Shown: positions 19,497-31,359, counted from the first letter of the stretch. The stretch: DNA of 64,000 bases from Selaginella moellendorffii (GCF_000143415.4 NW_003314325.1:928978-992977); one strand, 5' to 3'. The notes: generated by a model not told the origin, from the sequence alone. Numbers and translations: made by a program.

Positions 19497-19858
19497 ATGG
19501 GCGTGTTTGCGAGAAGCATGCGTTTGCTCGTTTGTCTCATGATCTTTGCTGCAGTGTTGATCTCACAAGCTGAAGTTGAAGCTTTCAAGGATGGAACAAA
19601 AGGTAACTTTTTCCATGGTTTTCTTCCTGCTAAGATGAATGCAAGCTTAAAAAGAGTCTCTCTTTTTGCTCACAGTGGATAAGGTTTCTTTGCCAAGGAA
19701 GGTTGTGAGGAATTTCAAAATGCTGGTAAGTTCATTCTCAGATCTTTTGAGATGTTTAAAATCTGTGGAGCCTTGTTCTGCACTTGCAGGAAGATAAAAA
19801 GTACCATTCAATTCATGTCACTGATTACGATGACCCTTCACACAACACACGGCCATGA
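19497..19858 (+). CDS. PSY-like sulfated-tyrosine signalling peptide precursor 2
   Basis: Three exons, 19497-19602, 19676-19725 and 19790-19858, encode 74 residues. The first 25 or so residues form a signal peptide (MRLLVCLMIFAAVLISQA). After a basic middle (LPRKVVRNFK) the protein ends with Asp64-Tyr65 in DYDDPSHNTRP, the PSY core DY-x-DPS-x-N, and stops just after it. Sulfation by TPST would be expected at Tyr65. Start ATG 19497 was chosen because it opens the signal peptide. The exon layout differs from its neighbour (no microexon), and the two share little outside the DY-DPS-N core, so if this is a tandem duplication it is old. Confidence 0.74.
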
Positions 19859-20484
19859 TAAGAGAAAGAACTCGGACCCCCACTGTCTTTCAACTCCTTG
19901 TTCTCCCCTTCGACTATCTTTTGTCCTCGTAACTGAGTTTAACAAAATCACTGTTCAGAATATTCTATGATGATTTATATTGCTTAAGAATAATCGAAAT
20001 CCTTAGTAGTATAATTATGAACTCTTTAAATTCAACATGACATATGATACAGTGGATTACAGTATGTTATATATATAGTTAGTATCAGAAAATAGTATGC
20101 AAAAATGGAGGATGCATTTTTTTTTGTCACAATAAGAAATAAATTTACTTAATTTAAATTTTTTGTTCAAAATAAAATATAAAAACAAAAAATTCAAATA
20201 CGACATATATTTTGTTGTAATCATTAATTAAAGTTTATAATTCAAGGAGGACTTTTTAGTTCCATGCCTAGAATAGAATATAAAGATATATTTATATTTT
20301 TAACACATACTCTAGTAGAGCTTTCAATATAATAATTTATATATTATGTAAATTAAATAAATTTTAATCTTACTTAATTTAAAATATATTATATAACTTG
20401 ATAACTTTACTAAATCAATTTACATATTTTTTTTTTGTAATTATAGTAATATGCCATCAGTTATTTATAGTAATACACACACAC

Positions 20485-20517
<33 letters not shown>

Positions 20518-20670
20518 TATTACTATAAATATCATTTTTAAGTTCTTATAATAATTGTTATGTTTTAAAAAATTAAAGCTTTTTAGAATCAGTTAAACAT
20601 CAATAAATCCTCTATTTTAACTTATTTAAAAGGAAAACAAAATTCTTGAGTTCCTATTGTTTTGGGAGTG
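19859..20670. other. AT-rich intergenic region with a TA microsatellite
   Basis: Very AT-rich, with an (AC)n-(TA)n microsatellite at about 20475-20516. No gene is visible. Confidence 0.6.
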
Positions 20671-21499
20671 TCATCTCCTTCTATCATTGTCTCTTAATCG
20701 CCTGCCATCATCATCAACACGGCTCTCCCTTCTCGGAGATCTCTTCCGAGACTCTAACCGAGGCCTTTCACCTCTCGACTCGTCGTGTCGATCGTGTTTC
20801 CACTTTGTCTCGTCGTCCGCTCCCCATCCAGTGTTCTTGTTCCTCTGAAGAAACAAGGAAGTTAAAGAGACAAATGTAAACATCTGAACGATTCAACTCA
20901 CGTTTTCGTCGTGTGAGAACTTGCAGGAATCACCCCGGCTACAGCTTCCGCGCTGGAACTCGTAGCAAACACCGTTTTCTTCTCGTTTCCTCTGCCGCTC
21001 TTCCTCGTCTTCCTCTTCTTTCTTCCGATACTTTCTCACATGATCCACACGCAGCGTGCGTCCAGCGACTTGAGCTCCATTCAGATTATCTGTGCATCAA
21101 ATCATCAATCAGCCAGCAAGTTTCGGAAAAAATCCAGAGAGAGTTACTCACCCACGGCAAGTGTGGTGCTTCGTTGATCTTCGTACGCGAGAAATCCATA
21201 GCCCTTTGATTTCCCGGTACCTTTGTCGCGAATTAAATTCACATCGACAACTTCGCCGTACCTATCCCCCCCAAAAAATCGATAAGAGCGAAGAAGCATA
21301 GAGATCTAAACGAAAGAATCACTTACTGTGCAAACACCGCAAGAATATCGCCCTCGTTGAGCTCGTAGGCTAGCCCGCCAAAGAAAATGTAGGCCGAATC
21401 CTTGTACTCGGCGTGCCAGGATGCAGACTCGGCGATCCCAGACGCACTCTCCCGCGCAGTGATCTTCTGGAGATTCTTCACCTGCGTCAAGGGATTCAT
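20671..21499 (-). CDS. RBMX2: RBMX2/Ist3-like RRM and CCCH zinc-finger splicing factor
   Basis: Four exons, 21327-21499, 21152-21261, 20902-21089 and 20671-20844, encode 214 residues. An N-terminal leader with HAEYKDSAYIF is followed by one RRM (about 36-115; RNP2-like IFFGGL, RNP1 KGYGFLAYED), an acidic/basic stretch, a CCCH zinc finger (Cys136, Cys144, Cys150, His154; spacing 7-5-3), and an Arg-rich C terminus. This order is that of plant RBMX2/Ist3 homologues, which belong to the RES complex and U2 snRNP and help retain and splice pre-mRNA in the nucleus. The yeast protein lacks the zinc finger, which plants add. It is divergently arranged with the gene starting at 21780. Confidence 0.87.
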
Positions 21500-21779
21500 C
21501 CCTCAAGAACCCTAATTTCAAGAACCCTAACTCAAAGGGCAAAAGGGTGGAGTGAATTGGGTTTATAAGAATATGCGAATCTTAGTTAAAGATTCGCCCT
21601 CCACTTTAGCTAACACGTGAGTGACGTACGGCGCGCTCGATCGTGGAGCTTTAAACAAAGGCTAGCTAGAACACGAAAAAAAAGAGACTAGAACGCGGCT
21701 AGCGCGAAGTCAAATAAATGAAAATGGAGGAGCCTCTCATAGTTTGTTCCTTGGATCTTCTCATCTTTCGTATAAGATC

Positions 21780-22065
21780 ATGGCAGCGCAGCAGCGTTTA
21801 CTTGCGATCATTCTCATGGCGATCCTGGGGGGAATTTCGCTGCTAGCAAATTCCATCTCTGGAGCTGGAGCTCGTCCACTGGATCATCAAGGTCTGTGTG
21901 AACTTTTCACAATGTTTTCCCTTGAAGATCTTCCATACTTTGTTCTTCCCAGACGATCACTATCGTTCTCTCGTCGAGGAAGACGGGGACTACGCACCGA
22001 CGTCGAACCAGAGAGACTTCCAGAAGAGCCACGGACCTGTGTCTTCCAAACATCCTGGAAACTAG
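21780..22065 (+). CDS. Small secreted protein with DY motif, candidate peptide precursor
   Basis: Two exons, 21780-21891 and 21953-22065, encode 74 residues. A signal peptide (about residues 1-26, LLAIILMAILGGISLLANS) is followed by an acidic run ending in Asp50-Tyr51, a context favoured by tyrosylprotein sulfotransferase. The C-terminal 25 residues, from DYAPTSN to SSKHPGN, are Pro/Ser/Asn-rich like a mature signalling peptide. I do not recognise the family; it is not clearly PSY, RGF, CIF, CEP or CLE. Position within 2.5 kb of two PSY-like genes makes a peptide hormone plausible, but this is inference. Its 3' end faces the next gene at a distance of 76 bp. Confidence 0.6.
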
Positions 22066-22141
22066 AGAGTAAGCTCTACACTTTGTCCATCCAGTACCTG
22101 TGAAAATCTATGTAGACTATTTCTTCTGTCCAGTAAGTGTT

Positions 22142-23073
22142 CTACAGTCCCAATTCCCTCTCAAAGTCGTCGTCCTCTTCAAAGAGTTTGATGAAGCGAG
22201 CCTGCTGTTCTTCGCGTTTCTTCTGCTGCCACTTCGTGTAGCCGACGATGCCGAGACCCGCGACCATGAGAAAGCTAAAGAGGGCCACCAGCGCTGTGAT
22301 CGCTGCTCTTCCATGGCCGGAAGAGGGAGCTTGAGGCTCGTCATTGCTAGAACTTGAGTCTGGAGCGTCTAGCAACAAAACGAAAGGAAAGTCATACAAG
22401 GAAAGCAAGCAAAGAAGGAAGAACTCTCACCGAGCGACTGAAGAAACGTTGCATTGAATTCACCCTTTTTGAAGTGGAAGTACCGGCCACTCTTGTCGAA
22501 ATCGTCTGGGCAGAGCTCCCACTCGTCGAAAACGCCGTCCTTGAGGAACTCGTTCTTCTCATACACTCCACACCGCTTGCATCTCACACCGACGAGCGAT
22601 GTAAGTGGCTGGAAGTAAATAAAATAGACTTGGATGAGAACTCTAGAAAAGAAACGATCGAAGCAAGCAGAAAAAATATCGAGACTAAAACTTGGATGAG
22701 AACTTTCGAAAAGAAGCGATGATCATCGAAGCAAGCAAAAAAAATCGAGACTACACTATTTGGAACGAGCAATCTTACTTGCCAGGATTCATGGCCAGCA
22801 AATTTATAAATCCGGTCCTTCTCCTTCACATCGGGCAAATCCACCTTGTTCTCGTCCCTACACTTGAAATACAAACTCGGCTTGTGCCCCAGCCATTCGT
22901 GCGTCCGAAAAATCGCTAGCGATTCTAGAGTAACATTCTGCGCAGAGATTCCTAGACAAGAAAAATCAACAATCTCGCCTAGAAATCGCCAGAAACCATC
23001 GATCACACGCACCTAGGCAGCAGCTGATGATCTCCAGCGCGCAGAGCGCGATCCAGCAGCGAAGAGCGCCCAT
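22142..23073 (-). CDS. Conserved plant type I membrane protein, unknown function
   Basis: Four exons, 23013-23073, 22779-22951, 22431-22608 and 22142-22368, encode 212 residues. There is a signal peptide (about 1-21), a luminal or extracellular domain with HEWLGHKP, FKCRDENKVDLPDV, a CKRCG cysteine pair and FDEWELCP, one transmembrane helix near 150-175, and an acidic cytosolic tail ending FERELGL. The arrangement resembles a family of uncharacterised plant transmembrane proteins that I associate with a DUF only; no reaction is known. Phases of all three introns agree. It converges on the small secreted protein gene. Confidence 0.75.
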
Positions 23074-23175
23074 TCTCCTCCCAAACCCTAATTTCCCCGA
23101 TATATTCTTTTAATATTCTTTAAGATTCTATTTGAGCTGCCGCCTTGGCATTTGGCCAGCGTTTAGGGTTCCTCG

Positions 23176-24337
23176 ATGGAGCCATCGCCGACGATGCTGG
23201 ATCCCGGCGTGGGAGTTCTATCCCCGGGCGTGGCGTCGGGCGCGGGGATCACATCCGGATTCCCGCAGTGCGTCGCGGCGACGAGCGCTGGCGCGGGATT
23301 CAAGCAGAATGTCTTCATCCTCCGCCACGGCGAGCGCCGGGACGATGTCGACAAGGAGTGGCTCGCGAATGCGTCGCGTCCCTGGGATCCGCCGCTCACC
23401 GATGCGGGTAAGAAGCAGGCCTGGAATGCGGGGAAGAAGCTCCGGCTCGCGGGATTTGAGATCAACAGAGTTTTGATCTCCCCGTATCTTAGATGCGTCC
23501 AAACGGCCGCCGAGGCGATCATGGCGCTTTGCGTGAATCAGACCGATCTGGGGAACGATAGCAGCACTGGAGTTGTGATTGATCCCTCCAAGGTGAAGGT
23601 AAGCAAGCAAGAACTTTTCTCTTCTTCTCTCCCTTGTGCTTTTCGTCTCAAACTTTTCTCTTTTCTTGTCTTTCTGGGAGTGCTTGATCTCAAACTTTTG
23701 CTTTGTTTTCCATAGGCGTCGATCGAGTTTGGTCTCTCGGAGGTCATGAACAGCATTGCTATAAGATTTCCACGCTCCTCTCCGGATGTTCCTTGGATAC
23801 TTGATCTTGGCGAACTCCAGTCACTGCTGCCCGCTGGAACTCTGGATGCAGTGGCACAGTCTATGTGGCCACAGGTACTGTTCTTTCGCTTTTCAAGGAG
23901 AAAAGAAGTGATTTTTTCGTCCTTTTAGCTGCCAGAATGGCCAGAGGAAACCGAGGCTTCTCATGTGAGATACGGGAAAACTTTCCGAGCGGCCGCTGAT
24001 AGGTTCCCCGGAGAGAACATCCTGTGCGTTACACACGGTACTTTTCTATTCTTCTTGGCCCTGTCAACCGAGAAACGATAAGATCACGCGAAGAACTTTC
24101 CGTGTTTCTCATCATTGGTTTTGGTTTTGCTTGCTTCCAGGTGAAGGAGTCGCAGTTTCGGTGTCCCACTTGCAGCCAGTGCTGGTCTACGGCGTCGACT
24201 ACTGCGCTTGCTCGCACTGGCAACGCACAGTCGGAGAGATCGATGGAAAACTGAGCGCTGGCGAGTTCGAGCTTCGCACGGAGCCACTCGAGTCGGGTGT
24301 TTTGTTCGGGGACGTTTTCAAAGAAGTCCCCACGTAG
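23176..24337 (+). CDS. Histidine phosphatase superfamily (phosphoglycerate mutase-like) protein
   Basis: Four exons, 23176-23598, 23716-23874, 23929-24037 and 24141-24337, encode 295 residues. The catalytic RHGE motif is at residues 50-53 (FILRHGERRD), the conserved R-x-x-Q/T region follows in SPYLRCVQTA, and the second histidine is in CVTHGEG. This is the two-histidine fold of phosphoglycerate-mutase-like phosphatases; the plant members close to this one have no defined substrate. A flexible Gly/Pro-rich N terminus of about 40 residues has no clear targeting signal. Starts of this gene and the membrane protein gene on the other strand are 102 bp apart, so they may share a promoter. Confidence 0.85.
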
Positions 24338-24597
24338 AAGAACTTGTATGATATTGGAACGGAGCGACGATTCCAAAGAATAATCTCGTGAACTTAAATT
24401 CTTGGCATATTACAAAGAATAATCTCGTGTTCTTGAAAGAACCAAGTTTCCGGGAAGTAAAGTTTACTCTCTTTTAGTGGAAAGTTACGTTATAATCTAT
24501 CAACGTAACAGCCACGGCAGCGTGAGAGCGTCCGTCCACGACGTGAATCGTGGAATATCGAAGAGTTATTTTCAGCATTCGAGGAAGAGAGACGACT

Positions 24598-26088
24598 ATG
24601 GTGAAGAAGCGATGGGTCGGGAACTCGGTGATGATCCTTCTCCTGGCACTCTTCTTCTTCCGAGAGATTATCGTGGACACTTTCTTCCCTCTTGGCACCT
24701 GGACGAGGACGAGTTCTTCCACAGACCATTCACTCCTGATCCAAAGGTCTGCTGCTCTTCCCGTAGCTCCAGTCCCGCTGAGACAAGCCTTCGCAGGAAG
24801 AACTCTCAACGTCTCCGACCGTGTTCTAGAGCTAGCTCCTCCGGGGATTAGAACAGAGTTCGAGGAGAACAGGAACGTCGACGGCTATGGACTCACAGTC
24901 GTGAGAAACGCTTGCTTTCTTCCTGGAGGAGAGATCGTGTTAGTAAACATCACAGACGAGTACCTCAACCAGACGCTCTCGGCATCGCCCAAGCTCCAGG
25001 AACTCTGGAGCGCCGGCTACAACTCCACTTGCGGGTGGTGCCAGAAGACCGGTTCGCAGCTCTCGCCGGAGGCTCCAGAGGGCGCTCGGTGGATCCCCGG
25101 GAACACCACTCACATCCTTCCATACTTGGGGAACGTCTTCCACAACTTTGCCGAGCGGATCTGGCCACACCTGGCGTCGCACCACCCCCCGCTCAACCAG
25201 ACGGCCATGCAGCCGATCAATCACTTCCTGATCCACAAGTTCACCACCTGGATCGAGCAGGCCGACGCCGGAAACCACGAGCGCGAGAACTTCATGCTCC
25301 AGTTCCGGGTACTGGCCGAGCTCTCCCCCGGCTCGGACTTCGTCGTCATGGACTCGACCGGCCAGAACCACCCCGTTTGCTTCGAGCGGATCACACTGTC
25401 TTGCTCCTCCTGCGACCGGATGTCCACCACCCTCGGCCACCAAGTCTTCTCGGCCTCCATCACCTCGTACCGCGAGGCCGCCTTTAAGTTCTTCGGCGTC
25501 CCGGAGCCAGCGGTCTCGGCTCCACCCCGGCCACTCCGAGTAGCGTTCTACGGCCGCAGTGACACGAGAAGACGTCGAGTAGCAAACGCTGGCGAGGTGA
25601 TGGAACACCTCCGAGCTTGGGACAGTCCACCGCTTGATATCCTCTTCCTGGACGAGCTTCTTTCGGACAAGCGTTACAACCAGACCATGCCGGAGACGGT
25701 GGCGCTCTTCTCACACACCGACGTGCTCGTCACTGTTCATGGAGCGAATACTTGGGCGACTATGTTCATGCCACGCCGTGCTGCTGTGATCGAGATATAC
25801 GGCCCCTGCGGCCCCGGGACTTGGATCGACAACGTCGCGAGAGCTCTCGATCTTAAGCACGACACGACGTCGAATCCATGGCGAGACAAGGTGGCCTCTC
25901 CTCTGGCTGGAAACACCACCCAGTGTGAGGGAGCTATACAAACTCCAGACTTCACCTTGGATACGATCAAGCTGGACGAGGCCATCGCAAAGTTGGCGCT
26001 GCCTACGGGGCCCTTGGATCGGATTCCACTGCACTGGTTATACGACTGGAAGAAACGAGCGTACGCTACTCACTTGGTGGAGGGGTGA
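24598..26088 (+). CDS. GT61 family glycosyltransferase, type II Golgi membrane protein
   Basis: Single exon of 496 residues from the ATG at 24598. A basic tip (MVKKRW) precedes a transmembrane anchor at about residues 9-28, then a luminal stem and a catalytic domain with HNFAERIWPH, YGRSDTRRRR, VTVHGANTWATMFMP near residue 380 and EIYGPCGPG. The HGAN-x-x-x-FMP block is characteristic of GT61 (DUF563), which in plants includes xylosyl- and arabinosyltransferases for glycoproteins and xylans; the acceptor cannot be told here. Several N-glycosylation sequons are present. GC content is high in the coding region, as in many intronless lycophyte genes. Confidence 0.85.
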   Translation: MVKKRWVGNSVMILLLALFFFREIIVDTFFPLGTWTRTSSSTDHSLLIQRSAALPVAPVPLRQAFAGRTLNVSDRVLELAPPGIRTEFEENRNVDGYGLTVVRNACFLPGGEIVLVNITDEYLNQTLSASPKLQELWSAGYNSTCGWCQKTGSQLSPEAPEGARWIPGNTTHILPYLGNVFHNFAERIWPHLASHHPPLNQTAMQPINHFLIHKFTTWIEQADAGNHERENFMLQFRVLAELSPGSDFVVMDSTGQNHPVCFERITLSCSSCDRMSTTLGHQVFSASITSYREAAFKFFGVPEPAVSAPPRPLRVAFYGRSDTRRRRVANAGEVMEHLRAWDSPPLDILFLDELLSDKRYNQTMPETVALFSHTDVLVTVHGANTWATMFMPRRAAVIEIYGPCGPGTWIDNVARALDLKHDTTSNPWRDKVASPLAGNTTQCEGAIQTPDFTLDTIKLDEAIAKLALPTGPLDRIPLHWLYDWKKRAYATHLVEG

Positions 26089-26558
26089 CTAATCAAAGAC
26101 GAGTTCTTTCGTGGTTTTCCTGAAAACAGCCATTCTTTCAATAAAGTTAACATCCAGATCTCAGGAAACGTTACCCATCGAAGTAGCTCTAGGAAGAACA
26201 CTCAAAAAGAAAAGTGTGAGAGAGCATGAAAAAAACCAGAGTGTTCACAGGCACCACACGCTGTCACCAACAAAAAAAGAGCAAAAACACCGTCACCTCT
26301 TTACTGGAAGAAAAGGAAAACATGCCTGGACTTTTCGAAAGAAATTCTTTTTTTCTTTCTTTGATCAGCTGTTAACGCAGCGGTAGAGACCACTGCTCAA
26401 CACGAGTAAAGCACCGGTTGCGAAGTGTCAGTGCTTCGGGGGAGCGATAGATGCCGCCCGACGAGAAATGGCTCGTGCATGACGATATATGCTGCGTTGA
26501 GGCTGCACGGAACGCAAAGTTAGAGAACACTCAAAGTTCATGGATATGGCTTCTCTAC
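26089..26558. other. Gap between convergent GT61 and RNA-binding protein genes
   Basis: A-rich sequence that should contain the two 3' UTRs. No additional gene is seen. Confidence 0.5.
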
Positions 26559-28109
26559 TCACGTATCAATGTCGGGTGGCGTCAAGGGATCGAAAACCTC
26601 GTTGTTAGGATCATACATTGCATACGGATCGCCCTGGCAGTGGCAGAGAAAAACTTAAATCAAGCAAGAACAATGTTTTTCGCATTTACCGGTTGCATAT
26701 AGCCTCCGTATCCTTGGTAGCCTTGATATCCAGCATAACTATACGTAGAGTCTTGGCCTTGTGTGTATCCATAGCCATCGTATCCATATCCATAATAGCC
26801 CTGAGATGGATCACCACCCCATCCAGCGGGATACTGTCAGAGAAAAATTCTTTAGAAGTAAAAACACCGAAGAAGAAAAAGAAAAACATCTGAGAAACCT
26901 GTTTATTTGCGGTTCTCCCCCACGACAATCTGATAGCTTGCTGCCTGATCATGGTACCATGAAGTTTTCCTAATGCTTCCTCGGCGCACGATCTGACAAA
27001 CGAGTACACGATTTTCTCTCAATACAAAGCTTGCAAGTGTCGGCAGTGCTACCTGTGAGTAAACTGGACAAATCCACAGCCTTTCCCCGGAGGTATCTTG
27101 ACATAAACAAGCTCGCCAAACTCACCAAAAGTTTTCTGGAGCTCCTCCTCGGACACTGCAGGGTCCAGACCCCCAACAAATATCTACCAGAAATAAAAGA
27201 GAGGAAGCATTAGAAAAGTGCAAGAGAGAAAAATTCTGCTGGACTCACGGTTGTGTTGTTCGGATCATTGTCGTTTGGCACATTCTGTAGAGGTGAAGTT
27301 GCAAAAGTGGTCACTGAAAAGAGAGAGACGAAGAAAAAAGCTGTGAGCTACGTTGATAGAAAACGAAGAAACTCTCACCTTTTTGTGGAGCTGGCGCGCT
27401 CGGGATCAAAGCCTTCTTCGGAGTAGCGGCATTAATCCGCATGGGACGGCTGGAGCAGTAGATCCCATTCATCTCGGACATGGCCCGGACCCTCTCCGAG
27501 TCGTCGGCAAAGCGGACGAATCCATAGCCTTTGGAGCGCCCTGTGGCGACATCAGTGACGACTTTAGCACCTCTAACAGACGGGTACCGCGTTCTAAACG
27601 TCTCCTGGAGCATATAGTCGGTCACGTCGGGTGCCAGGTCGCCGACGAAGATGGAGTTCTCGGGGCCTCCCTCGGGGCGGCGCTCGCCAATCCCAAAGTA
27701 GGCCCAGTTGAGGCGGAAGAGCTGCTCGGTCTGCGGCATCTGGGTGCCCGTGAACGCCGTCAGCACCCTCTCGGCGCATGCATGCGACGCAAACTCCACG
27801 AATCCATACCCCTCGGGGAAGCCCGACGCCTTGTTCCTGATGATCTTGGCGCTCACCAGCTGCTAGAGCAAGAATGCCGAGCGACGCGGTGCCACAAGCG
27901 CCAAGAAGAGCGAAGGATTTAGCAAAGGAAAGAAAGGGAAAACGAAAGAAAGAAGGCGATCGATGCATTCTTACCTCGCCAGTGCTGCTGAAGATGGAAT
28001 TGAGGTAGCTCTCATCCATCCAGTACTGGAGATCGCCTACCCACAGCGTCTTCATGTCGATCGGCGGCTGCTGGCTCCATTGCTGCGCGCTCGCGTCGGG
28101 CGAATGCAT
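26559..28109 (-). CDS. RBP45/RBP47-type oligouridylate/poly(A) RNA-binding protein, three RRMs
   Basis: Seven exons, 27975-28109, 27379-27859, 27249-27313, 27053-27183, 26899-26992, 26690-26833 and 26559-26633, encode 374 residues. RRM1 (about 21-100, LWVGDLQYWMDE), RRM2 (about 118-197, IFVGDLAPDV; KGYGFVRF) and RRM3 (about 225-300, IFVGGLDPAV; KGCGFVQF) are followed by a Tyr/Gly-rich tail ending DPLTPPDIDT. The order and the WMDE insertion are typical of plant RBP45/47, nuclear proteins that bind poly(A) or U-rich RNA and enter stress granules. The N-terminal Gln-rich region is shorter than in most RBP47 proteins, so it is nearer RBP45. Confidence 0.9.
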
Positions 28110-30063
28110 CTCACTGACTGACCTAAAAGCACCCCTTGACCTAAAACGTTCAAACCAAACGAGAAATAGGGAAACGGAAATGAAAAATGCACTATCTTTT
28201 TACATAGAGATGAGAAATAACTTATTGAAAATAGATATTTAGTAAAGAAAAATAAATAAATAAATATTAATTTACTTAATTAATCTATTAATTAATATAA
28301 TATATAAACCATTTATTTAGGACTGTCTTGTTTAAGCAAGAGTCTAAACCCTAATTAATATATCTATTAATCACTCACATTGGTGAAAGGAAGGGATAAT
28401 AGAACAAAGTTTTTTTAGCATGTTTTCCTTGATGTTCAAGATTATGCCTTTGTTTTTATTCTTTTGTTCTAGATTTATGTTAGCTTTTCACTAGATCTAG
28501 GATTGCAGCTATTAAATCTATTATTCCTTTTCAATCTTTATTATATTTTCTTCTTATGTCATACCATGTCATCATTAATCAAGAAATATATCACTTAAGG
28601 CTATTAATGGTACTCCATTAGATCAAAGTTTTGATATTGTGAGGTGTGATTATATTAGTATTTTAGCCAACCTTGGTATGTTGCTATTATCATTTTCCAT
28701 GGGATGTGATTATATACCATTTTTTATTCTTGGTGTTTTATTGTTTTTTATTGATGTTGAGCATGATCATGAGTCTTAATAGTACTCAACTGAGGAAATG
28801 CACTCAATTTAAAACTCTAGTAAAAGTGACTTAACTTTTTGAATTGGGAATATTCAACACTAAAATTGATCAAAGACTCCAATAAAACAAAAGAAATATT
28901 ATTTGCTTTATATATATGTTTAGCATTTAAATTAGTATAAAGAAAACGCAAAATACTCAACTTAACAGCAGACTATGAATGAAAATTATAAAAGTCATAA
29001 ATACTCAACATGCTAGGAAAAGAAAATGATATAGAAGAGGAAGAAAAAAAAAACACATGAGAAAAAAAAAGGTTAGAAAACACATTAATTGCAAAGTTAT
29101 GAATGGAAAATGTTTAAGATTGAGCTTATGGGAAAATAATGTATATGAACTCAAGTGGATTGTTGACATTAACAAATTGCTTCAGAGCTATAATGATAAA
29201 TTGAAGATTTCATGGAATAAGTGTCAATCTTTAAATTTGCTATATGATTCTTTATTTTTATCTTTTGCATTTTTATTTTACTATTACTATTAAGGAGTTC
29301 TTTCATTCACTTGAGAATGTGGAGATTTCCTTTAATTTTCTTATCTCAAATGTTGAGTTTAATATTTAGAATGTTGAGCGTGTAAATACTTATCTATATT
29401 TAACTGTTGTATTTTATAATCTCCTATTATCCAATTTTTTTGCTTGGATAGAGTTTCTTATAATAAAAGGTCCCTTATTAAACTTTAAAAACTTATGTGA
29501 AATAGATTTTTTTTAGCTAAAAAAAAACCAAAATAATCATTATATGCCTCTATTATTTACTATGTTTTTCAAGAATTTTTCAGCTTCTTTCATATCTTAA
29601 AACAGCTTCACATCCAAAAAAACACATAAAAAAAACTCTTAACTCTATAAACTTAATAAAAAAAATTTAATTGTGTTTTACAACCAACTCCTTTATATAT
29701 TGCAACTTAGTATAACAAGTGTTAAAATGCTTCATATTTCATTATGCAACTATCTATTCAGGTGTGCCTAAAAAATATATAAAATTCCCATTTAGAAATG
29801 TTTATATTAGAACTTTACAAAAGAAAATAAAACCTTTTTTTCTCTTAATTAAAAGTTAGTGTGGATAGCATATATTTTTGGAAGTATTTTAAAACTTGCT
29901 ATATTAAAATTTTAAATGCTTTCTTAGGTTTTGTGTCACATTCTTTGATATTCTTTAAAAAAATTTAAAAGGTTTTAATTCCAATTTTGGTAATCTTTAA
30001 GGCTATATTAGTTGCAAAAGTGTTTAATTGAGTACAGAATATGTTTGTATTACCCTTTAAAAC

Positions 30064-30360
30064 ACTCTAAGTATTTTATGTGTGTATTTTGATGATTTAA
30101 AGCCATAGTTAGTTGCCAGTAAAACACATAATAAACCCTATTAATCACCATTTTCTTAATAACATTTAGTGTTTTATGAGCTTTATTTGTAGGAAAATGT
30201 AAAATCATTTCATTTCCTACTTCTAGCATTTTCTAATTGAATGTTCCTTTAAACTTGAATTATTTTTGATTTTGAAGCCCAAAATTCAATTAAATTTGAG
30301 AGCATAAAGCAAAAAATTACACATCCAAATAAGACACACTTTTTCTGCTAGTCAGTCTGC
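30064..30360. repeat. AT-rich direct repeat, unit 1
   Basis: About 290 bp that align with 30595-30890, with shared phrases in the same order (ATTTAAAGCC, TATTAATCAC, AAAATCAT, ACATCCAAATAA, ACACACTTTTTCT). The copies are diverged with many small changes. The pair may be the long terminal repeats of an old element or a simple tandem duplication. Confidence 0.65.
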
Positions 30361-30594
30361 TATATTAATTCTAAAGTGTTTAATCTAGCACACAAAATAC
30401 ATATGAGGATGAAGAGACTGTTGATGATGTCATTTTAAAACAAGAGCCAAATTAAGAGTTCAAAATGACATAATGAGGTGAATAGACTTAATGTATAGCT
30501 TGACTTGGATATAGAACTTGTAAGAACACACATAGCAAAAAAAACCAATCTATCTACAAACATCTATATTCCATTGCATTAACTTCCAAATCAG

Positions 30595-30890
30595 TTTAAG
30601 AATTTTATATGTGTATTTTCATTGGACTTGAGATTTAAAGCCAACCACATAATTAACTTTATTAATCACAATTTCTTTAATGACATTTAATATTTCATAA
30701 GTTTATTCGTAAAAAAATGCAAAATCATCTCATTTCCCCTTTAACCTTTTTTCTACTTGAATATTCCTTTAAAAACATAAATTATTTTTGTTTTCAAAGC
30801 TCAAGATTCAATTAGATCTGGGAGCATAAATAAATCATTTCACATCCAAATAAAACACACTTTTTCTACTAACTAGTCTGTATTTTACAT
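30595..30890. repeat. AT-rich direct repeat, unit 2
   Basis: Partner of 30064-30360, same orientation, with a period of about 530 bp. Confidence 0.65.
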
Positions 30891-31359
30891 ATTATTTTTG
30901 TCCATTACATTAATGAGATATTAGACAGATTAAGCAACAACAATATTTGCATCATCTTGCATTTAAACTATTAAATAGGTCTATATAAAATTTGTAAATA
31001 GGTACAAATGATATATGAGGTTTTTCCATGATTGAAAATGCATCATATATTAACACTAAATAAAAAAGAAATGCCCAACTAAATAAATATACTCATTATT
31101 TGAGAGTTTAGGGCAAACACAAATATAAAGGATTTTTGCTAGAGGCTTAAATGGAAGATTTGAATAATAAAAAATTTAAAAGAAAAAAGTACAACATATT
31201 CACAAAGCTTCAAAATGATCCAATAGTGAATATTGAAGATCTATAGCTTAAAAGTTTTGATGAATTTCAAATTTTATATATCATTTACAAAAAATAAAAA
31301 GGGAAGGAAACAACATTTAGAGAAGCTCGTTAAGAAAGAATGAAACACTATTAGAATAA

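Noticed and set aside
24550-24597. N-terminal extension of the GT61 protein
   Set aside because: It would begin at GTG; the ATG at 24598 gives a standard short cytosolic tip and membrane anchor.
24940-25608. 222-codon minus-strand frame
   Set aside because: Antisense of the GT61 gene with no resemblance to a known protein.
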